A stretch of 64,000 nt of DNA from Bradyrhizobium hereditatis. Lineage in GTDB: Bacteria; Pseudomonadota; Alphaproteobacteria; Rhizobiales; Xanthobacteraceae. A program made the position numbers and the translations under genes. Of the stretch, positions 30,658 through 39,374 are shown piece by piece (the stretch's first letter is position 1; the number at the start of each line of letters is the position of its first letter). The stretch covers positions 682,001-746,000 of the forward strand of contig NZ_JAGKJK010000001.1 in assembly GCF_020329435.1 (NCBI RefSeq). Direction: 5' to 3'. Below the pieces are notes generated by a model. The model ran no database searches, was not told the DNA's origin, and saw only the letters and a list, made by a program, of their open reading frames with translations.

Positions 30658-31182
30658 ATGATTATCCGTCGAGAGTTGATATTGTCGGGCGCAGCCGCCA
30701 TCCTGGCTGCGATCCTGCCAGAGCATGCGCACGCAGCGGATGATCCCACCGCTATCCTCACCGCGATCTATGCGAGGGTGATCAAGGGCAAGGGTGACGG
30801 CGGCGGAACGTTCGTGATTGACACGAAAGCTGCCCGAACAAAGTACCTGTCGAATTCATTGGCCACGCTCTGGGCCAAGGCGGACGCCCGCACGCGCAAG
30901 GGCGATGGCGGGCCGATAGGCTTCGATCCCGTCACCAATTCTCAGGATCCGGACGTGAAGTCGTACAAGATCGTGGCCGAAAAGCAGGCAGCCGACAAAG
31001 CGACCATGGCCGTTACGATTGAGGCTCACCAAAGCGCCGCGCGCACCAACGCGGCGGACAAGACCATCCGCTACGATTTCGTGCTCGAAGCCGGTCAATG
31101 GAAGATCGACGACATCAAGGGCGCCGTCGATGGCAGGCCGTGGTCGGTTCGCGCCCTGCTCGTCGAGTCATTCAAGCACTAG
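30658..31182 (+). CDS. Exported DUF3828-type protein, probably Tat-dependent
   Basis: The 174-residue precursor starts MIIRRELILSGAAAIL and is cleaved near HAHA. The twin arginine followed by E-L-I suggests Tat export, and tatABC is in this window. The mature domain (DPTAILTAIYARVI at the front, then VLEAGQWKIDDIKG) fits DUF3828, a small periplasmic domain with the NTF2-like look of its relatives. Ribosome site AAAGGAGG precedes the ATG. A long hairpin shared with the convergent SPW gene ends it. No function is known. Confidence 0.75.
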   Translation: MIIRRELILSGAAAILAAILPEHAHAADDPTAILTAIYARVIKGKGDGGGTFVIDTKAARTKYLSNSLATLWAKADARTRKGDGGPIGFDPVTNSQDPDVKSYKIVAEKQAADKATMAVTIEAHQSAARTNAADKTIRYDFVLEAGQWKIDDIKGAVDGRPWSVRALLVESFKH

Positions 31183-31188
31183 GTACTT

Positions 31189-31228
31189 GGAGAGCCCGCC
31201 GGTCATAAACGTGACCAGCGGGCTCTCC
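31189..31228. terminator. Bidirectional terminator between convergent genes
   Basis: A perfect 11-bp outer stem (GGAGAGCCCGC/GCGGGCTCTCC) encloses a second stem (GGTCA/TGACC). It lies 6 bp after the DUF3828 stop and 4 bp after the SPW stop, and has no long T run. Confidence 0.7.
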
Positions 31229-31232
31229 GGAA

Positions 31233-31634
31233 TTACTGCGGATGATTGGCGAGCTCCTGGTCGCTCAAGCGCCAATCCTGCCAAAGCTGAAGCGCACCCA
31301 GAAAGGCGACGATCCCACCGAGCACGATATGCCAGGCTCGCAGCATCTCGTCGCCGGAGTAGCCGAAGATGAATGGCGAAGCGACCAGCCAGAGGCCGAG
31401 CGCGATCTCCCCCACCTCCTCCCAGCGCTGCAGTGCGACATACTCGAGCTGGGCCAGTCCGAAGACCAGCATGCCGATCACGAACGTGTTGAGGATCATG
31501 GTGCTCCGCTCGGCGTCCATGACGTCGTGGCTGGAGAAGGGAAACCACGGCGATACCACGATCAGCACGCCTAGCAGCATGCCGAGCCAGTCCTCCCATG
31601 TGCGGTGCTTTCTGAAGAAACCAAAGCCGTACAT
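31233..31634 (-). CDS. SPW-repeat membrane protein
   Basis: The 133-residue inner-membrane protein has four helices arranged as two similar pairs. The tell-tale VSPWF and ASPFIFGY motifs occur at equivalent places, typical of SPW-repeat proteins. The N-terminus is basic and cytoplasmic (FFRKHRTWEDW). GGGGAGG precedes the ATG. The family is widespread, but its task is unknown. It stands alone among small envelope genes. Confidence 0.85.
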   Translation of the reverse strand: MYGFGFFRKHRTWEDWLGMLLGVLIVVSPWFPFSSHDVMDAERSTMILNTFVIGMLVFGLAQLEYVALQRWEEVGEIALGLWLVASPFIFGYSGDEMLRAWHIVLGGIVAFLGALQLWQDWRLSDQELANHPQ

Positions 31635-31812
31635 TGTAGACCTCCCCTTGAAAAAAGAGGCATACGTCGGCGGCCGCGATCACAGCATTTTCAATGTCGA
31701 GCCAGACCAGGCCGCCTTAGCGGCGTATGTCATTACAAAGACTTAGGAACCCTGCCCCCTGTTGCAAGGCCCGCCGCCAAGAGATCGCGGGTAGAGAAAT
31801 CCGCGTGGCACC

Positions 31813-32757
31813 CTATTGCGCCGCACCAAGCCGCTGCAGGGCGTCACGCGCGATGCGCAAGCCCGGACTGAGTTCCAGCGCCTTGCGGAAATCGGCAATC
31901 GCGCCGGCCTTGTCGCCGGCCTGCATCCTTCCCAGGCCACGGTTGTTCCAGGAATAGGCGTCGGCCGGATCGTATTGCAGCGCCTTGTCGTAATCTGCGA
32001 TGCCTCCCTTGGTGTCATCCCGATAGAGCCGGATCATGCCGCGGTTGCGATAGCCTCGCGCATCGGTCGGCGCGAGCCGGATCACCTCGCTGTAGTCGGC
32101 CGCGGCGCGGCCAAGCTGCTCGCTGTCGCGATAGACGTTGCCGCGATTGATATAGGCCAGCACGTCCGGCTTCAATTTGATCTGCATCGTGTAGTCAGCG
32201 ATGGCCCGCGCCATGTCGCGTTTACGGTGATAGGCGTAGCCGCGATTGCCATAGGCGATCGCAAGCGATGGATTATGTTTGATGGCGGCGCTGAAATCGG
32301 CAATGGCGCGATCGAGATCGCCCTTGCTGCGCCAGGCATCGCCGCGGTTGTTGTAGGCCAGGGCAAAACCCGGATCGAGCCGAATGGCTTCATCGTAGTC
32401 GGCGATCGCGGAATCGAGATCGCCCTTGAAGCCAAAGACGCGGCCGCGGTTGGTCAGCGCACAGGCCGAGGTCGGATCAAGACGGATCGATTCGTTGAGA
32501 TCGGAAAGCGCGGCATCGAGCTGCCGCTTCTCGGTCAGGCCATGACCGCGGAAGCAATAGGCAGCAGCCAACCGGGTGACGCTTTCAGGTTTGGCATCGA
32601 TGACGGCGCCGCACGCAGTCACCCTCTCATCCGGCGCTGTGGTCACGCTGATGCAAGTTTGCCAGCTGGCATCTCCCTCGGCCGATGCGATGGGCAGTTG
32701 TGCGAGCAGGGTAGCGGTGCTTAACAACGCAGCGGTCAGGCAGGTCAGAACACGCAT
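31813..32757 (-). CDS. Exported tetratricopeptide-repeat protein
   Basis: The 314-residue precursor has a signal peptide (MRVLTCLTAALL to PIASA). About seven TPR units follow, each close to 'AYNNRGDAWRSKGDLDRAIADF', from about 65 to 300. TPR superhelices bind partner peptides in the periplasm, but no partner is evident. A spaced ribosome-site-like GGGG favours the ATG at 32757; the ATG at 32766 would add three residues. Cysteines in the pre-TPR part (TCIS, TACG) may pair. It is divergent from a small acetyltransferase. Confidence 0.85.
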   Translation of the reverse strand: MRVLTCLTAALLSTATLLAQLPIASAEGDASWQTCISVTTAPDERVTACGAVIDAKPESVTRLAAAYCFRGHGLTEKRQLDAALSDLNESIRLDPTSACALTNRGRVFGFKGDLDSAIADYDEAIRLDPGFALAYNNRGDAWRSKGDLDRAIADFSAAIKHNPSLAIAYGNRGYAYHRKRDMARAIADYTMQIKLKPDVLAYINRGNVYRDSEQLGRAAADYSEVIRLAPTDARGYRNRGMIRLYRDDTKGGIADYDKALQYDPADAYSWNNRGLGRMQAGDKAGAIADFRKALELSPGLRIARDALQRLGAAQ

Positions 32758-32858
32758 GTCAGCCATCCCCGGACGATTCGGTTCCCCCTTCGTCGCCGGT
32801 TTGCATCACTGGGTTCATGTCCCTAAATGAAAGGGTGAATCATTCGGGAAATCGCTGC

Positions 32859-33131
32859 ATGGCTGCCGTCCGCGACAACAAGGCTCAAAATCGGTTCGAA
32901 CTCGACGTCGAGGGCGCCGTGGCGTTTGCGAACTATCGCGTTACGCCCTCCGCGGTCATCATCACCCACACCGAGACGCCCCGCGCGCTACGCGGTCGCG
33001 GCATCGCTTCTGAACTGATCAGGGGCGCGCTCGAACTGATCCGCGCCGATCGACGCAAGGTTATCGCCGGCTGCGGATTCGTCGTGGACTACTTACGCCG
33101 AAACCCGGAATTTGCCGACCTGACGGCGTGA
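32859..33131 (+). CDS. Small GNAT-like acetyltransferase (YjdJ type)
   Basis: The 90-residue protein holds a minimal GNAT fold. The acetyl-CoA loop reads RGRGIA (45-50), a helix follows (SELIRGALELIRADR), and the ending CGFVVDYLRRNPEF is typical of the YjdJ branch. The target is unknown. The ATG at 32859 after GGGAA gives the usual family start; an ATG at 32817 lacks a ribosome site. A terminator shared with DUF3597 follows. Confidence 0.88.
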   Translation: MAAVRDNKAQNRFELDVEGAVAFANYRVTPSAVIITHTETPRALRGRGIASELIRGALELIRADRRKVIAGCGFVVDYLRRNPEFADLTA

Positions 33132-33152
33132 GCCGGCGCGACGTTCCAAGCC

Positions 33153-33187
33153 AAATAAAAAGAAGGCCCGCGTCACCGCGAGCCTTC
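33153..33187 (-). terminator. Rho-independent terminator of the DUF3597 gene
   Basis: On the minus strand GAAGGCTCGCG-GTGA-CGCGGGCCTTC is followed by TTTTTATTT. The stem also lies 31 bp after the plus-strand acetyltransferase gene and may stop that too. Confidence 0.85.
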
Positions 33188-33211
33188 AAATGTGCGAGCA
33201 GAGCAACAACG

Positions 33212-33598
33212 TTAGTGCTTGATATCCGGCGGCAGCTTGCCGCCATTGGCGGCCAGCTTGGCCATGACCTGTTTGTGCAGCCAGATGTTCATGCTCGCGG
33301 AATCATTGGTATCGCCGGTATAGCCAAGCTCCTTCGCGAGATCCTTGCGCGCACCCAAGCTGGAATCGATGTCGAGCGCCTTCATCAGGTCGACGATCGA
33401 GGTGCGCCACGCCAGCTTTTCGCCCTTGGCCGCGACGGCCTTGTCCAGGATCGGCGCGACGTCGACAGTCGCGGCGGCTGGTGCAGCAGCGGCAGCCCCG
33501 CCCGACGATTCGGCAGCTGCGGCCGTCCCGCCGCCGGCCGGCGCAGCATCCGCCTTGCTGCCGAAGATCGCGCTCATGATTTTTCCGAAAATGCTCAT
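33212..33598 (-). CDS. DUF3597-family protein
   Basis: The 128-residue protein has an N-terminal amphipathic helix (MSIFGKIMSAIFG). An Ala/Gly-rich linker (18-45) follows, then a conserved C-terminal domain (VDLMKALDIDSSLGARKDLAKELGY, ending LPPDIKH). This is the DUF3597 layout, and the C-terminal part has the look of LysM-neighbour domains. No function is known. GGGAGCG precedes the ATG. Its own terminator is strong, so it is monocistronic. Confidence 0.88.
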   Translation of the reverse strand: MSIFGKIMSAIFGSKADAAPAGGGTAAAAESSGGAAAAAPAAATVDVAPILDKAVAAKGEKLAWRTSIVDLMKALDIDSSLGARKDLAKELGYTGDTNDSASMNIWLHKQVMAKLAANGGKLPPDIKH

Positions 33599-33904
33599 CG
33601 TTCGCTCCCAATGACTTGAGATGGGTTTTGAGTCCTGGCAGGCACTGTGTGACCCGCAGCACCACGGTCCGGATCAACTACAAGTGTAGCCAGCCGGACG
33701 ACACTTGCCAATGAAACCTTCACCTAAGCGTGAGTGTGTTTGTCGCTATTGTTTGTCGCTGTTTGGGGGTACGTTGTCGGAACAGTTCGCGACATGGCCA
33801 GTTACCCTGTCTTCGCGTCTGGCCCGATCGTGATCGTTTTATGAAAGGTCGCATTTTGCGTCTTTCGGTAGGCGCGCAATGCGGCCGCGAGGGAGACAGC
33901 GACC
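33599..33904. other. Gap between divergent genes with a possible EcfG-type promoter
   Basis: These 306 bases hold the promoters of the DUF3597 and DUF2189 genes. GGAAC at 33779-33783 is followed after 17 bases by GTT (33801-33803), about 100 bp before the DUF2189 start. This could be a stress promoter but may be chance. No small gene is visible. Confidence 0.35.
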
Positions 33905-34810
33905 ATGGCCAACTATCACGGCAATGTCACATCGATGGCGCGGAGCGGAGCGGACACCGCCGCAGCGCCGATCATCCGAACCATCGGCTTCACCGAACTC
34001 GGCCGCGCACTGCGCCGCGGCTGGGAAGATTTCAAGGCCGTGCCAACCCACGCGATCCTTCTGTGCGTAATCTATCCCGTGCTCGGACTGATGCTGGCAC
34101 GCGCCGTCCTCGGCTATTCCGTCATACCGCTGCTGTTTCCGCTGGCCGCTGGCTTTGCCCTGATCGGTCCGTTTGCTGCAGTCGGCCTCTATGAGATGAG
34201 CCGACGCCGCGAGCGTGGCGAACAGGCAACCGCCTCGGACGCGCTTGAGGTGCTGCGTGCGCCGTCCTTCGGCGCGATGCTCGGGCTCGGCGTGCTGCTG
34301 CTGGCGCTCTTCGTAACCTGGGTGGCTACCGCGCAGGCGATCTATATCGCCGCGTTCGGTTATGAGGGCGCCACCGGCATTTCCGATTTCGCGACACGCG
34401 TGCTGACCACGACGCAGGGCTGGTGGCTGATCGTGGTTGGTTGCGGCGTCGGCTTCTTGTTTGCTCTCGTCGCGCTTTGCATCAGCGTCGTCTCCTTCCC
34501 ACTGATGCTCGACCGGCATGCGGGCGCCGGCGAGGCGATGGTAACTTCGCTGCGCGCGGTCGCACGCAATCCCGTACCGATGACAGTCTGGGGACTGATC
34601 GTTGCGGTGCTGCTCGTCGCAGGAACGCTGCCCTTCTTCCTCGGCCTTGCCATCGTCATTCCCCTGCTCGGACATGCCACCTGGCATCTTTACCGGGAGA
34701 CGGTTGAGCCGGAACTTAATCCGCAGCCGCTTCCGCCCCGCGCGCATCGCGAGCGCAAGCCCGCTGCCGATTTCCCGGCCAATCTGTTCCCCTGGCGGCA
34801 AAAAGGATAG
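33905..34810 (+). CDS. DUF2189-type polytopic membrane protein
   Basis: The 301-residue inner-membrane protein has about six helices between 45 and 265. The opening IRTIGFTELGRALRRGWEDFKAVP and the internal GPFAAVGLYEMSRRRERGE loop are hallmarks of DUF2189. The C-terminus is basic and cytoplasmic. Members occur across Alphaproteobacteria next to unrelated genes and have no assigned role. GAGGGAGA precedes the ATG. A hairpin follows at 34842. Confidence 0.88.
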   Translation: MANYHGNVTSMARSGADTAAAPIIRTIGFTELGRALRRGWEDFKAVPTHAILLCVIYPVLGLMLARAVLGYSVIPLLFPLAAGFALIGPFAAVGLYEMSRRRERGEQATASDALEVLRAPSFGAMLGLGVLLLALFVTWVATAQAIYIAAFGYEGATGISDFATRVLTTTQGWWLIVVGCGVGFLFALVALCISVVSFPLMLDRHAGAGEAMVTSLRAVARNPVPMTVWGLIVAVLLVAGTLPFFLGLAIVIPLLGHATWHLYRETVEPELNPQPLPPRAHRERKPAADFPANLFPWRQKG

Positions 34811-34841
34811 CGATAGCCGCAGGGAACCCTGATCGCTCGAA

Positions 34842-34866
34842 CCGCCGGTCGAATTCCGACCGGCGG
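34842..34866 (+). terminator. Hairpin after the DUF2189 gene, weak terminator candidate
   Basis: The perfect 10-bp stem CCGCCGGTCG/CGACCGGCGG with an AATTC loop has no T run behind it. Confidence 0.4.
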
Positions 34867-35021
34867 GTGGCCATTCACCGCTAACGATGAATTGAGCATG
34901 TTCAATGGAATGACCCGGGCGATAACAACCTAAGCCTTGTTTTGGCCGATCTTGCTTCGAACATACGGCGTGGCGTGAACACTAATATGGATCACGCATT
35001 GATCGTGGAGCGAACGGCACG

Positions 35022-35837
35022 ATGATCTCTCGTCTATCCTTGCGCGCCCTCACGTTGAGCACCCTGTTGCTGAGTTCTGCCGCGCCTGCGCTCGCCGCGC
35101 CCTGCGGCACCGGCCCCTTCGAGACCTGGCTGGAGGATTTCAAGAAGGAAGCCGCCGCCAAGGGAATATCGGCGTCCGCGATCCAGACGGGCCTGACCGG
35201 CGTCACCCTCGACAAGAGCGTGCTGGCCCGCGACCAATCGCAAAAGGTCTTCACCCAAAGCTTTGAGGAATTCTCCGGCCGCATGGTGCCGCCCCGGCTG
35301 ACACGCGGCTCCAACATGCTCAAGCAATATGGATCCGTGCTCGGCCGCATCGAACAGGCTTATGGTGTTCCCGGCGAAGTGCTGGTGGCTATCTGGGGCC
35401 TGGAAACCGATTACGGCGTCAACATCGGAAAATTCGCGACGCTGCGCTCGCTGGCGACGCTGGCCTATGACTGCCGCCGCTCCGACATGTTCAAGGCCGA
35501 GTTGATGGACGCACTACGCATCGTCGAGCGCGGCGATATCGCACCACAGGATATGCGCGGGGCATGGGCCGGCGAAATCGGCCAGACGCAGTTCATGCCC
35601 TCATCCTACGTGAAGTTCGCGGTCGATTTTGACGGCAACGGCCGCCGCGATCTCCTGCGCAGCCCACCGGACGTGCTGGCCTCGACCGCCAACTTCCTCG
35701 CAAACCACGGCTGGCAACGCGGCAAGGAGTGGGAGCCCGGCAGCGCCAATTTCGCTGCGATCAAGGAATGGAATAAGAGCGACGTTTACGCCAGGACGAT
35801 CGCCTATTTCGCCACGCAGCTTTCGCGAGCCCCTTAA
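35022..35837 (+). CDS. Lytic murein transglycosylase (MltB/SLT_2 type)
   Basis: The 271-residue periplasmic enzyme cleaves the MurNAc-GlcNAc bond of peptidoglycan with formation of 1,6-anhydro ends. A signal peptide ends at ALAAP. The catalytic glutamate is E128 in AIWGLETDYGV. Further family motifs are GEIGQTQFMPSSY and DFDGNGRRDLL. It lacks a lipobox, so it is soluble rather than membrane-anchored, and lacks the C-terminal peptidoglycan-binding domain of larger homologues. It stands alone. Confidence 0.93.
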   Translation: MISRLSLRALTLSTLLLSSAAPALAAPCGTGPFETWLEDFKKEAAAKGISASAIQTGLTGVTLDKSVLARDQSQKVFTQSFEEFSGRMVPPRLTRGSNMLKQYGSVLGRIEQAYGVPGEVLVAIWGLETDYGVNIGKFATLRSLATLAYDCRRSDMFKAELMDALRIVERGDIAPQDMRGAWAGEIGQTQFMPSSYVKFAVDFDGNGRRDLLRSPPDVLASTANFLANHGWQRGKEWEPGSANFAAIKEWNKSDVYARTIAYFATQLSRAP

Positions 35838-36366
35838 GCTAAACGCAGCCGTTCTCTCGCCTCGTGGACCACTTCGGGTGCAAATTGCTTTGCGCCCGCC
35901 TGGAACAGCGACGCAGTAGCGCCTACGCAGGTAGCGATCAGTACGAGCTGCTCTTTGTAAAAATGAACAGATATTCATTATTGCTTGGTTCAGTGCATGC
36001 GATTCGTGCATAAGAAAATTCCAAAACACCACGTCCTGAAGCACGTTTTGACCTCTCATCCCGCACACGCGGACTTGAGTGGAACCGTCCTGAGGCGCGA
36101 GGCCAATACGCCTACGGTTCATCCGAAGATTACGATAACTCCGTAAATTTACGGCACTATTTTCATCGGCTGGGCCTTCAACCGGACGTGACTGCCGATT
36201 AAGGGGGTGACTGCGCCAAAACATTAAGCGCCCCTTACCACCGTCATGCGTTTTAGGATTAGCTGCATCGCAACATCGGAACTTCTGCACCGCAAAATCT
36301 AAGCTATATTCATTTCAACGATGAGGCCTTCTCCAAAGGCTGAATCGTAACTACAAGGAGACTACC
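35838..36366. other. 529-bp gap, no gene recognised
   Basis: The composition is AT-richer than the surroundings, especially near 35950-36010 and 36120-36180. The right end carries a TATATT at 36305-36310 that may be the -10 box of the DUF1127 gene. No convincing reading frame, structured RNA or repeat was found. Confidence 0.5.
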
Positions 36367-36519
36367 ATGTTGCTCTCGCTCATCCGCATGATCCAGGCGT
36401 TCCGGGATTATCAGCGCAATGTCAGCGAACTGTCCCAGCTTAGCGATCGCGAACTCGCCGACATCGGCCTCGATCGGTCCGACATTCCGCGCGTTGCTGC
36501 TGGAACCTATAACGGCTGA
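36367..36519 (+). CDS. DUF1127-family small protein
   Basis: The 50-residue protein opens MLLSLIRMIQAF, continues with a helical RDYQRNVSELSQLSDRELADIGLDRSDI and ends VAAGTYNG. The 'LSDRELADIGLxRxDI' core is the DUF1127 (YjiS-like) signature. Such arginine-rich micro-proteins in Alphaproteobacteria affect phosphate, RNA or stress physiology, depending on species. AAGGAG lies six bases before the ATG, and a strong hairpin follows the gene, so it has its own short transcript. Confidence 0.9.
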   Translation: MLLSLIRMIQAFRDYQRNVSELSQLSDRELADIGLDRSDIPRVAAGTYNG

Positions 36520-36543
36520 TCCTCATCAGCCGCCTGACGAACG

Positions 36544-36573
36544 GATAACGCCCGCCCTGCTGCGGGCGTTATC
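36544..36573 (+). terminator. Terminator hairpin of the DUF1127 gene
   Basis: A perfect 12-bp stem, GATAACGCCCGC/GCGGGCGTTATC, with a six-base loop is followed by the moderately T-rich GTTTGGATTTTG. Confidence 0.8.
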
Positions 36574-36702
36574 GTTTGGATTTTGACGCGTCTTCTTCAC
36601 GCGAACCGGTGCCCCACCCACGGATCAAGTCCGGGGGCATGCGTCGCTTGAAAACGCTATGATAGGTGCGCTTGGCACGAAAACGCGCTAAACGCTGCGC
36701 GC

Positions 36703-38136
36703 ATGATTTCCGCTAACTCCCAAACTGATACTGTCCATGTAATCGGCGGCGGCCTCGCCGGCTCGGAAGCCGCCTGGCAGGTTGCCAATGCGGGTATTCG
36801 CGTCGTCCTGCACGAGATGCGACCGCTACGGATGACCGAAGCGCATCGCACCGAGGGCTTGGCCGAACTCGTCTGCTCCAACTCGTTCCGCTCCGACGAT
36901 GCTGCCAACAACGCCGTAGGCCTGCTGCATGCCGAGATGCGCCGGCTGGGCTCGCTGATCATGCGTTCTGCCGACGCCAACCAAGTCCCCGCCGGCGGGG
37001 CGCTGGCGGTCGACCGCGACGGGTTTTCCGCTGATGTCACCAAGGCGCTCAGCGATCATCCCCTGATCGAGATCGACCGCACCGAGATCGCCGGCCTGCC
37101 GCCAGCCGAATGGGGCAATGTGATCGTCGCGACAGGTCCCCTCACCTCGGCGCCGCTGGCCGAGGCGATCCGCGAATTAACGGACGAGAACGCGCTCGCC
37201 TTCTTCGATGCGATCGCGCCGATCGTTTACAAGGATTCCATCGACATGTCGGTGGCGTGGTTTCAGTCGCGCTACGACAAGGTAGGACCCGGCGGCACCG
37301 GCGCCGACTACATCAACTGCCCGATGACGAAGGAGCAGTACGACGCCTTCGTCGCGGCGCTGCTCGCCGGTGACAAGGTCAACTTCAAGGAGTGGGAGAC
37401 CAATACGCCGTATTTCGATGGCTGCCTGCCCGTCGAGGTGATGGCCGAGCGCGGCCACGAGACATTGCGACACGGACCGATGAAGCCGGTCGGGTTGACC
37501 AATCCGCACAATCCGACGGTCAAGCCCTACGCGATCGTGCAGCTACGCCAGGACAACAAGCTCGGCACGCTCTACAACATGGTCGGCTTCCAGACCAAGC
37601 TGAACTACGGCGCGCAACAGCGCGTCTTCCGTACCATCCCCGGGCTTGAGAACGCCGAATTCGCCCGGCTCGGAGGCCTGCATCGCAACACCTTCCTGAA
37701 CTCGCCAAAGCTGCTGGACAGCCAGTTACGCTTGCGTGCGCAGCCGCGGCTGCGCTTTGCCGGCCAGATGACCGGCTGCGAGGGTTATGTGGAATCCGCC
37801 AGCATCGGCCTGATCGCCGGCCTCTATGCCGCAGCGAACGCACGGGCGCAGTCGCTTGAGCCGCCGCCTGCGACAACGGCGTTGGGATCGCTGCTCGGCC
37901 ATATCACCGGAGGCCACATCGAGACCATCGAGGCCGGAACGCGCTCGTTCCAGCCGATGAATATCAATTTCGGCCTGTTTCCGCCGCTTGCCAGTGTGCC
38001 GACCAAAAAGGCTGATGGCACGCGGCTGCGCGGCAACGAGAAGTCCGTCGCCAAGAAGCAGGCGCTCAGCGCTCGCGCGCTTGTCGATCTCGATCGCTGG
38101 ATCGCCGATCACCTGCGCGTAGCGGCGGCGGCGTAA
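36703..38136 (+). CDS. trmFO: Folate-dependent tRNA (uracil-54) methyltransferase
   Basis: This 477-residue flavoenzyme uses methylene-tetrahydrofolate to make ribothymidine 54 in tRNA. The FAD motif is GGGLAGSEA (about 15-23). Further signatures are [21 protein letters not shown] and [19 protein letters not shown], which holds a conserved cysteine. Length and motifs are standard for the family. No clear ribosome site precedes the ATG. A kinase-like gene begins 4 bp after its stop, which suggests co-translation. Confidence 0.97.
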   Translation: MISANSQTDTVHVIGGGLAGSEAAWQVANAGIRVVLHEMRPLRMTEAHRTEGLAELVCSNSFRSDDAANNAVGLLHAEMRRLGSLIMRSADANQVPAGGALAVDRDGFSADVTKALSDHPLIEIDRTEIAGLPPAEWGNVIVATGPLTSAPLAEAIRELTDENALAFFDAIAPIVYKDSIDMSVAWFQSRYDKVGPGGTGADYINCPMTKEQYDAFVAALLAGDKVNFKEWETNTPYFDGCLPVEVMAERGHETLRHGPMKPVGLTNPHNPTVKPYAIVQLRQDNKLGTLYNMVGFQTKLNYGAQQRVFRTIPGLENAEFARLGGLHRNTFLNSPKLLDSQLRLRAQPRLRFAGQMTGCEGYVESASIGLIAGLYAAANARAQSLEPPPATTALGSLLGHITGGHIETIEAGTRSFQPMNINFGLFPPLASVPTKKADGTRLRGNEKSVAKKQALSARALVDLDRWIADHLRVAAAA

Positions 38137-38140
38137 TCCC

Positions 38141-39238
38141 ATGGGCCTTCCGAAAGACGACGCCGCCACGCTCTCGGCGAGATGGATCGAAGGCGTGCTG
38201 TTGAAGCGTGACGTGTTCTCGACTGTCGAGCGCGGCCGCTTCCGCGATGAATCCGGCGAGGTCGACGCCGTGCTGCGCCGCCTCGATCAGGTGCCGATCT
38301 GGTCCTATCCGCTCGCCCGACACCTGTTCGCCCGCGAACGCCGCGCGCTGGCATTGGCCCGCGAGCTCAACGTCGGACCGAAATTGCTATGGGCCGGACG
38401 GCGGGCGCTGGTGCGCGGCTTCGTTGATGGCGTCGCGCTGCATCTGGCAAAACCCCATGGCGACATCGCCTATTTCCGTTCTGCCAAGCTCGCGCTGCGC
38501 AAGCTGCATCGCGCCGGCATCTGCCACAACGATCTCGCCAAGGAGCAGAACTGGCTGGTGGGACGCGACGGACGCGCCTATCTGACCGACTTCCAACTGG
38601 CCGCCTGCTTTTCGAGCCGCAGCCGGCTATTCCGGATCGCGGCTTACGAGGATCTGCGGCATATGCTGAAGCACAAGCGCAGCTATGCGCCGCAGGCTTT
38701 GACGCCAATGGAACGCAAGATCCTGGCCCGCAAATCCGTTGTCGCCAGCCTCTGGCTCAAGACCGGCAAAAAGGTCTATCAGGCCATCACCCGCGGCCTG
38801 TTCAACTTCACGGACCGCGAAGGCGGCGGCCGGCGACTGGTCAACGATGCGCCCGTCCTGGCCGAACTGATCAGGAAAAATCCTGACGTACGCGACACCT
38901 CCATTGTCGCATTCGCCGACCGCCGTACCGGCGTCGGGCTGTACGCCTTCGTGGAGGCCGACGATGTCGCGCTGGAAAAGCAACTGCGCAGCGAACTCGC
39001 GTCGGCCAAGGGCGTCAGGCCGCCCGAGCATATCCAGGTGGTGCACGCCCTGCCGCGCGACGCTGCCGGCAAACCGCGCACGGAGATCCTGCAGCTTGTG
39101 GCAATGAACCAAGTCGATCTGATCGAGCCGCTGATCACGAGCGATCTCGACCGCGCGTTTCTGAAGGACATTTTAGAGAGCCGCAAGAATTTGCGGGATC
39201 GGTTCAATTTCGAGAGCAGCGAGTTGAATTCGCGGTAG
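38141..39238 (+). CDS. Kinase-like protein fused to a domain resembling the C-terminal part of acyl-CoA synthetases
   Basis: The 365-residue protein has a kinase-like N-terminal half. HNDLAKEQN (H129, N130, D131, with the Asn further on) resembles a catalytic loop and LTDFQLA (D150) a metal-binding loop, but no clear glycine loop is visible. The RIO/WaaP-type minimal kinases are the nearest by pattern. Its last third (about 230-320) reads like the mobile C-terminal subdomain of ANL enzymes, including PRDAAGKPRTEI with the lysine at the A10 position. No adenylation core is present. It starts 4 bp after trmFO. Substrate and partner are unknown; the second domain is my reading by eye. Confidence 0.65.
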   Translation: MGLPKDDAATLSARWIEGVLLKRDVFSTVERGRFRDESGEVDAVLRRLDQVPIWSYPLARHLFARERRALALARELNVGPKLLWAGRRALVRGFVDGVALHLAKPHGDIAYFRSAKLALRKLHRAGICHNDLAKEQNWLVGRDGRAYLTDFQLAACFSSRSRLFRIAAYEDLRHMLKHKRSYAPQALTPMERKILARKSVVASLWLKTGKKVYQAITRGLFNFTDREGGGRRLVNDAPVLAELIRKNPDVRDTSIVAFADRRTGVGLYAFVEADDVALEKQLRSELASAKGVRPPEHIQVVHALPRDAAGKPRTEILQLVAMNQVDLIEPLITSDLDRAFLKDILESRKNLRDRFNFESSELNSR

Positions 39239-39248
39239 GTGCTTGCTG

Positions 39249-39360
39249 CGTCATTGCGAGCGCCGCGAAGCAATCCATATGTCCCCGAGTCGAGCCGCGG
39301 ATTGCTTCGCGGAGCCTGTCATCCGGCGGCGCTTCGCGCCGACCGGGTGCTCGCGATGAC
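39249..39360. repeat. Palindromic repeat, 'GAGCG-AGCGAAGCAATCCA' type, copy 2, with an inner insert
   Basis: The left arm CGTCATTGCGAGCG-CGCGAAGCAATCCAT is intact. The right arm starts GGATTGCTTCGCGG, is interrupted by about 40 bases with their own hairpin (GGCGCTTCGCGCC), and resumes as CTCGCGATGAC. It fills the gap between convergent genes. Confidence 0.8.
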
Positions 39361-39374
39361 CTCGTGGGGCGGAC

